The notes below the pieces were generated by a model. The model was given only the letters and a program-made list of their open reading frames with translations. It did no database searches and had not been told where the DNA came from. The position numbers and the translations under genes are program-made. A stretch of 64,000 bases of DNA, taken from NCBI GenBank assembly GCA_025642075.2, contig JAODUO010000156.1:310001-374000 (forward strand). The letters are read 5' to 3'. This document shows, in pieces, positions 56,516 through 64,000 of this stretch. Position 1 is the first letter of the stretch, and every line of letters begins with the position of its first letter. This stretch comes from Ridgeia piscesae. Its lineage: Eukaryota > Annelida > Polychaeta > Sabellida > Siboglinidae.

Positions 56516-56639
56516 CTGGTGACCTGTCAATTGGGCATGGGTACGAGATTGTTGTAAATGGCAGTATTACAATACCCATTTTGAGTGTTACGATGTGTTT
56601 GCAGTTATACTACAATGGTACAATTAACTGCAGTACTTT

Positions 56640-59600
56640 TAAAGTACTTTGCCCTGATAAGTACTTATACTGTGCCCTAATAAGTACATTTACTGTCCCT
56701 TTGTAAGTACGTATACCGTGCCCTGATAAGTATGTGTACTCAGTGTACTGATAAGTACATATACTGTCCCTTGCTAAGTACATATACTGTCCCTTGTCCT
56801 TGGTAAGTATGTATACTGTGCCTTGGTAAGTACGTATACTGTGCCTTGGTAAGTATGTATACTGTGCCTTGGTAAGTACGTATACTGTGCCTTGGTAAGC
56901 ACGTACACTGTGCCTTGGTAAGTACATATACTGTGCCTTGGTAAGTACGTATACTGTGCCTTGGTTAGTACATATACTGTCCCTTGGTTAGTACATATAC
57001 TGTCCCTTGGTAAGTACATATACTGTCCCTTGGTTAGTACGTATACTGTGCCTTGGTAAATACATATACTGTGCCTTGGTTAGTACATATACTGTGCCTT
57101 GGTAAGTACATATACTGTCCCTTGGTAAGTACATATACTGTCCCTTGGTTAGTACATATACTGTCCCTTGGTAAGTACATATACTGTCCCTTGGTTAGTA
57201 CATATACTGTGCCTTGGTAAGTACATATACTGTGCCTTGGTAAGTACATATACTGTGCCTTGGTAAGTACATATACTGTCCCTTGGTAAGTACATATACT
57301 GTCCCTTGGTTAGTACATATACTGTCCCTTGGTTAGTACATATACTGTCCCTTGGTAAGTACATATACTGTCCCTTGGTTAGTACATATACTGTCCCTTG
57401 GTAAGTACATATACTGTCCCTTGATAAGTACATATACTGTCCCTTGGTTAGTACATATACTGTCCCTTGGTTAGTGCATATACTGTCCCTTGGTTAGTAC
57501 ATATACTGTCCCTTGGTAAGTACATATACTGTGCCTTGGTTAGTACATATACTGTCCCTTGGTTAGTACATATACTGTGCCTTGGTTAGTACATATACTG
57601 TCCCTTGGTTAGTACATATCCCTTGGTTAGTACATATACTGTCCCTTGGTAAGTACATATACTGTCCCTTGGTAAGTACATATACTGTGCCTTGGTTAGT
57701 ACATATACTGTGCCTTGGTTAGTACATATACTGTGCCTTGGTAAGTACATATACTGTGCCTTGGTTAGTACATATACTGTCCCTTGGTTAGTACATATAC
57801 TGTCCCTTGGTTAGTACATATACTGTCCCTTGGTTAGTACATATACTCTCCCGTGGTTAGTACATATACTGTCCCTTGGTTAGTACATATACTGTCCCTT
57901 GGTAAGTACATATACTGTCCCTTGGTTAGTACATATACTGTCCCTTGGTAAGTACATATACTGTCCCTTGGTTAGTACATATACTGTCCCTTGGTAAGTA
58001 CATATACTGTCCCTTGGTTAGTACATATACTGTCCCTTGGTTAGTACATATACTGTGCCTTGGTTAGTACATATACTGTCCCTTGGTTAGTACATATACT
58101 GTGCCTTGGTTAGTACATATACTGTCCCTTGGTAAGTACATATACTGTCCCTTGGTTAGTACATATACTGTCCCTTGGTTAGTACATATACTGTGCCTTG
58201 GTTAGTACATATACTGTCCCTTGGTTAGTACATATACTCTCCCTTGGTTAGTACATATACTGTCCCTTGGTTAGTACATATACTGTCCCTTGGTTAGTAC
58301 ATATACTGTCCCTTGGTTAGTACATATACTGTCCCTTGGTAAGTACATATACTGTCCCTTGGTAAGTACATATACTGTGCCTTGGTTAGTACATATACTG
58401 TGCCTTGGTTAGTACATATACTGTGCCTTGGTTAGTACATATACTGTGCCTTGGTTAGTACATATACTGTCCCTTGGTTAGTACATATACTGTCCCTTGG
58501 TTAGTACATATACTGTCCCTTGGTTAGTACATATACTCTCCCGTGGTTAGTACATATACTGTCCCTTGGTTAGTACATATACTGTCCCTTGGTAAGTACA
58601 TATACTGTCCCTTGGTTAGTACATATACTGTCCCTTGGTAAGTACATATACTGTCCCTTGGTAAGTACATATACTGTCCCTTGGTAAGTACATATACTGT
58701 CCCTTGGTTAGTACATATACTGTCCCTTGGTTAGTACATATACTGTGCCTTGGTTAGTACATATACCCTTGGTAAGTACATATACTGTCCCTTGGTTAGT
58801 ACATATACTGTCCCTTGGTTAGTACATATACTGTCCCTTGGTTAGTACATATACTGTCCCTTGGTTAGTGCATATACTGTCCCTTGGTTAGTACATATAC
58901 TGTCCCTTGGTAAGTACATATACTGTGCCTTGGTTAGTACATATACTGTCCCTTGGTTAGTACATATACTGTGCCTTGGTTAGTACATATACTGTCCCTT
59001 GGTTAGTACATATACTGTGCCTTGGTTAGTACATATACTGTCCCTTGGTTAGTACATATACTGTCCCTTGGTAAGTACATATACTGTCCCTTGGTTAGTA
59101 CATATACTGTGCCTTGGTTAGTACATATACTGTCCCTTGGTTAGTACATATACTGTCCCTTGGTAAGTACATATACTGTCCCTTGGTTAGTACATATACT
59201 GTCCCTTGGTTAGTACATATACTGTCCCTTGGTAAGTACATATACTGTCCCTTGGTAAGTACATATACTGTCCCTTGGTTAGTACATATTCTGTGCCTTG
59301 GTTAGTACATATACTGTCCCTTGGTAAGTACATATACTGTGCCTTGGTAAGTACATATACTGTCCCTTGGTTAGTACATATACTGTCCCTTGATTAGTAC
59401 ATATACTGTCCCTTGGTAAGTACATATACTGTCCCTTGGTAAGTACATATACTGTGCCTTGGTTAGTACATATACTGTCCCTTGGTAAGTACATATACTG
59501 TCCCTTGGTTAGTACATATACTGTACCTTGGATATACTGTCCCTTGGTTAGTACATATACTGTGCCTTGGTTAGTACATATACTGTCCCTTGGTAAGTAC

Positions 59601-62600
59601 ATATACTGTCCCTTGGTTAGTACATATACTGTACCTTGGTAAGTACATATACTGTCCCTTGGTAAGTACATATACTGTGCCTTGGTTAGTACATATACTG
59701 TCACTTGGTTAGTACATATACTGTCCCTTGGTTAGTACATATACTGTCCCTTGGTTAGTACATATACTGTCCCTTGGTAAGTACATATACTGTCCCTTGA
59801 TAAGTACATATACTGTCCCTTGGTTAGTACATATACTGTCCCTTGGTTAGTGCATATACTGTCCCTTGGTTAGTACATATACTGTCCCTTGGTAAGTACA
59901 TATACTGTGCCTTGGTTAGTACATATACTGTCCCTTGGTTAGTACATATACTGTCACTTGGTTAGTACATATACTGTCCCTTGGTTAGTACATATACTGT
60001 CCCTTGGTTAGTACATATACTGTCCCTTGGTAAGTGCCTTGGTTAGTACATATACTGTGCCTTGGTTAGTACATATACTGTGCCTTGGTTAGTACATATA
60101 CTGTGCCTTGGTTAGTACATATACTGTGCCTTGGTTAGTACATATACTGTCCCTTGGTTAGTACATATACTGTCCCTTGGTTAGTACATATACTGTCCCT
60201 TGGTTAGTACATATACTCTCCCGTGGTTAGTACATATACTGTCACTTGGTTAGTACATATACTGTCCCTTGGTTAGTACATATACTGTCCCTTGGTTAGT
60301 ACATATACTGTCCCTTGGTTAGTACATATACTGTCCCTTGGTAAGTACATATACTGTCCCTTGATAAGTACATATACTGTCCCTTGGTTAGTACATATAC
60401 TGTCCCTTGGTTAGTGCATATACTGTCCCTTGGTTAGTACATATACTGTCCCTTGGTAAGTACATATACTGTGCCTTGGTTAGTACATATACTGTCCCTT
60501 GGTTAGTACATATACTGTGCCTTGGTTAGTACATATACTGTCCCTTGGTTAGTACATATACTGTCCCTTGGTTAGTACATATACTGTCCCTTGGTTAGTA
60601 CATATACTGTCCCTTGGTAAGTACATATACTGTCCCTTGGTTAGTACATATACTGTGCTTTGGTTAGTACATATACTGTCCCTTGGTAAGTACATATACC
60701 GTGCCTTGGTTAGTACATATACTGTCCCTTGGTTAGTACATATACCGTGCCTTGGTTAGTACATATACTGTCCCTTGGTTAGTACATATACTGTCCCTTG
60801 GTAAGTACATATACTGTCCCTTGGTTAGTACATATACTGTACCTTGGTAAGTACATATACTGTCCCTTGGTTAGTACATATACTGTCCCTTGGTAAGTAC
60901 ATATACTGTCCCTTGGTTAGTACATATACTGTGCCTTGGTTAGTACATATACTGTCACTAGGTTAGTACATATACTGTCCCTTGATTAGTGCATATACTG
61001 TCCCTTGGTTAGTACATATACTGTCCCTTGGTAAGTACATATACTGTCCCTTGGTTAGTGCATATACTGTCCCTTGGTTAGTACATATACTGTCCCTTGG
61101 TAAGTACATATACTGTCCCTTGGTTAGTACATATACTGTCCCTTGGTAAGTACATATACTGTGCCTTGGTTAGTACATATACTGTCCCTTGGTTAGTACA
61201 TATACTGTGCCTTGGTTAGTACATATACTGTCCCTTGGTAAGTACATATACTGTCCCTTGGTTAGTACATATACTGTCCCTTGGTAAGTACATATACTGT
61301 CCCTTGGTTAGTACATATACTGTCCCTTGGTTAGTACATATACTGTCCCTTGGTAAGTACATATACTGTCCCTTGGTAAGTACATATACTGTCCCTTGGT
61401 TAGTACATATTCTGTGCCTTGGTTAGTACATATACTGTCCCTTGGTTAGTACATATACTGTGCCTTGGTTAGTACATATACTGTCCCTTGGTTAGTACAT
61501 ATACTGTGCCTTGGTTAGTACATATACTGTCCCTTGGTTAGTACATATACTGTGCCTTGGTTAGTACATATACTGTCCCTTGGTTAGTACATATACTGTG
61601 CCTTGGTTAGTACATATACTGTCCCTTGGTAAGTACATATACTGTCCCTTGGTTAGTACATATACTGTGCCTTGGTAAGTACATATACTGTGCCTTGGTT
61701 AGTACATATACTGTCCCTTGGTTAGTACATATACTGTGCCTTGGTTAGTACATATACTGTCCCTTGGTTAGTACATATACTGTCCCTTGGTAAGTACATA
61801 TACTGTCCCTTGGTAAGTACATATACTGTCCCTTGGTTAGTACATATACTGTCCCTTGGTTAGTACATATACTGTGCCTTGGTTAGTACATATACTGTCC
61901 CTTGGTTAGTACATATACTGTGCCTTGGTTAGTACATATACTGTCCCTTGGTTAGTACATATACTCTCCCTTGGTTAGTACATATACTGTCCCTTGGTTA
62001 GTACATATACTGTCCCTTGGTAAGTACATATACTGTCCCTTGGTTAGTACATATACTGTCCCTTGGTAAGTACATATACTGTCCCTTGGTAAGTACATAT
62101 ACTGTCCCTTGGTTAGTACATATACTGTCCCTTGGTTAGTACATATACTGTGCCTTGGTTAGTACATATACTGTCCCTTGGTTAGTACATATACTGTGCC
62201 TTGGTTAGTACATATACTGTGCCCTGATAAGTACATATACTGTGCCCTGATAAGTACATATACTGTGCCTTGGTAAGTACGTGTACTGTGCCCTGATAAG
62301 TACATATACTGTGCCCTGATAAGTACATGTACTGTGCCCTGATAAGTACATATACTGTGCCCTGATAAGTACATATACTGTGCCCTGATAAGTACATGTA
62401 CTGTGCCCTGATAAGTACATGTACTGTGCCCTGATAAGTACATATACTGTGCCCTGATAAGTACATATACTGTGCCCTGATAAGTACATATACTGTGCCC
62501 TGATAAGTACATGTACTGTGCCCTGATAAGTACATGTACTGTGCCCTGATAAGTACATATACTGTGCCCTGATAAGTACATGTACTGTGCCCTGATAAGT

Positions 62601-62667
62601 ACATGTACTGTGCCCTGATAAGTACATGTACTGTGCCCTGATAAGTACATATACTGTGCCCTGATAA

Positions 62668-62711
<44 letters not shown>

Positions 62712-62735
62712 TGTGCCCTGATAAGTATATTTACT
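56640..62735. repeat. 6.1 kb tandem array of a 23-bp unit (intron 4 of TMCO4-like gene)
   Basis: Unit ggttagtacatatactgtcc + ctt, about 260 copies. The centre is homogeneous (ccttggttagtac / ccttggtaagtac). Both edges (56640-56780 and 62215-62735) carry the variant gccctgataagtac, which is rare inside. Longer blocks recur within the array, for example around the rare ctctcccgtgg variant at about 57846, 58535 and 60227. A TA run (about 62668-62710) interrupts the right edge. Because 23 is not a multiple of 3, each frame cycles through the unit with a 23-residue period. Confidence 0.96.
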
Positions 62736-63554
62736 TGGTAAACATGTTGTTATCCTCCTCCAGACAATGTGTTGCAGTTATCCCATATTTTAATAGTTAA
62801 TATCACAATTAAGAACTAAGATGAAAACTTCAAGTGGCAAATGCTGTCCCAGCCCAGGGTGCCATAATGACTAAATTTTGGCCACTTGGAAAGTGTAGTA
62901 AAATATAAATTTTTGGTCATTTATGTTTCCATACAGTGGAGCATTTAATTTTGTTAATGTCAATATACATGCAACCCTTTTCAGTGTGTAAGTAGACCTA
63001 TGACCATCAGCAGCAATGTAACAGTTCATGTTTAAGTTCAAATATTGTAGTTTGCAGGCTTTGTTGTTTGTTGGATTGCATGAGTTAGAGATTTTAGAGA
63101 CTCATTGTATCATCTACAGTAACATATGTCTCTTGGTAAGAGGTCGTGTGAATTCTTAGCTTTAAAAGGTGACAAATGCAGGTGATGACCAATATTAACA
63201 ACCCATTCAACATGCATGTATGCTACCATGTTGTATTGTCTTTGGTTTGTAACAAGCAAACATACATCTATCAGTTAGAAGATACCTGTAGGCATGACAT
63301 GATGCTTTCGGACACAGTCATCTCTTAATTACAAGATTCACAAAGGTATTAGCTTGTGACTGGTAAAATATCAGTGCGAAAGATGGTATTATAAAGTACA
63401 CAATAATGTATATTATTTGGACTTAATTGTTTAAGTTATTTGATTTGTTGAAAAATTGCAGGCTCTGACATTATTTGCAGGTTTCTAAATATGAGTACAG
63501 TAGTTCTCCAGTTTTCCATAAAATAGAAGCTTGGTTTGTAGAGATAAAATTTAT
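62736..63554 (+). other. Intron 4 unique sequence
   Basis: AT-rich single-copy DNA with no exon or element recognised. Confidence 0.5.
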
Positions 63555-64000
63555 ATATGAGAGTTGTGTGTGCTGTCTGTGACAGAGTTGTGTGTGCTGT
63601 CTGTGTCAGAGTCATGTGTGCTGTCTGTGTCAGAGTTGTGTGTGCAATCTGTGCCAGAGTTGTGTGTGTTGTCTGTGTCAGTTGTGTGAGTTGTCGGTGC
63701 CAGAGTTGTGTGTGTGTGTTGTCTGTGTCAGAGTTGTGTGTGTGTCAGAGTTGTGTGTACTGTCTGTGCAAGAGTTGTGTGTGTGTGTTGTCTGTGACAG
63801 AGTTGTGTGTGTGTGTTATCTGTGTCAGAGTTGTTTGTGCTGTCTGTGTCGGAGTTATGTGTGTCAGAGTTGTGTGTGCTGTCTGTGTCGGAGTTGTGTG
63901 TGTCAGAGTTGTGTGTGTTGTTTGTGCCAGAGTTGTGTGCTGTCTGCGTCAGAGTTGTGTGCTGTCTGCGTCAGAGTTGTGTGTTGTCTGCATCAGAGTT
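63555..64000. repeat. TG-rich minisatellite, unit about 24 bp
   Basis: Irregular copies of agagttgtgtgtgctgtctg + tgtc, many with internal TG insertions, running off the right end of the window. Confidence 0.9.

Noticed and set aside
56610..62650. Minus-strand repeat proteins (YMYLPRDSICTNQGTV type) up to 163 codons
   Set aside because: They follow from the 23-bp period and lie inside an intron of a confidently spliced gene. No coding support.

Overview
The window is animal nuclear DNA: AT-rich, with intron-containing genes that have consensus splice sites, LINE, Ty3/gypsy and DNA transposon remains, and very large tandem arrays. Gene content and transposon types suggest a marine invertebrate (mollusc or another non-vertebrate bilaterian). 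I cannot fix the species from sequence alone.

Five protein-coding genes were rebuilt exon by exon. (1) 410-1913 (+): the last two coding exons of a procollagen lysyl hydroxylase (PLOD). (2) 13177-3905 (-): a complete eight-exon MRPS22 (mitochondrial small ribosomal subunit protein), about 341 aa. (3) 18056-28953 (+): a complete five-exon centrin-like four-EF-hand protein, about 223 aa, with a Lys/Gly-rich N-terminus. (4) 37713-31972 (-): a complete eight-exon OTUD3 deubiquitinase, about 369 aa. (5) 41344-56301 (+), running off the right edge: the first four coding exons of a TMCO4-like (DUF726) protein. Nearly all exon phases join exactly. MRPS22 and the EF-hand gene are head to head, as are OTUD3 and the TMCO4-like gene.

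Most of the remaining DNA is mobile or tandemly repeated. A 4.56 kb element with long inverted ends (13191-17753) sits in the shared MRPS22/EF-hand promoter, 13 bp from the MRPS22 ATG, and carries a nested LINE. The first intron of the EF-hand gene holds two LINE remnants and a Ty3/gypsy remnant. MRPS22 introns hold a piggyBac-like MITE, a FLYWCH/MULE transposase remnant, a TA-flanked inverted-repeat element and a LINE piece. An OTUD3 intron holds a TTCC-flanked element. TMCO4-like introns hold a degenerate DNA transposon, a 7.6 kb array of a 49-bp unit and a 6.1 kb array of a 23-bp unit.

Two patterns recur. First, tandem repeats sit on splice junctions: in PLOD and the EF-hand gene the last repeat unit is the real acceptor plus the first codons of the exon, and in OTUD3 the donor region is duplicated. 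Second, several unrelated DNA elements are filled with many copies of an element-specific motif of about 9-15 bp in both orientations. No CRISPR array, operon or bacterial-type system is present.
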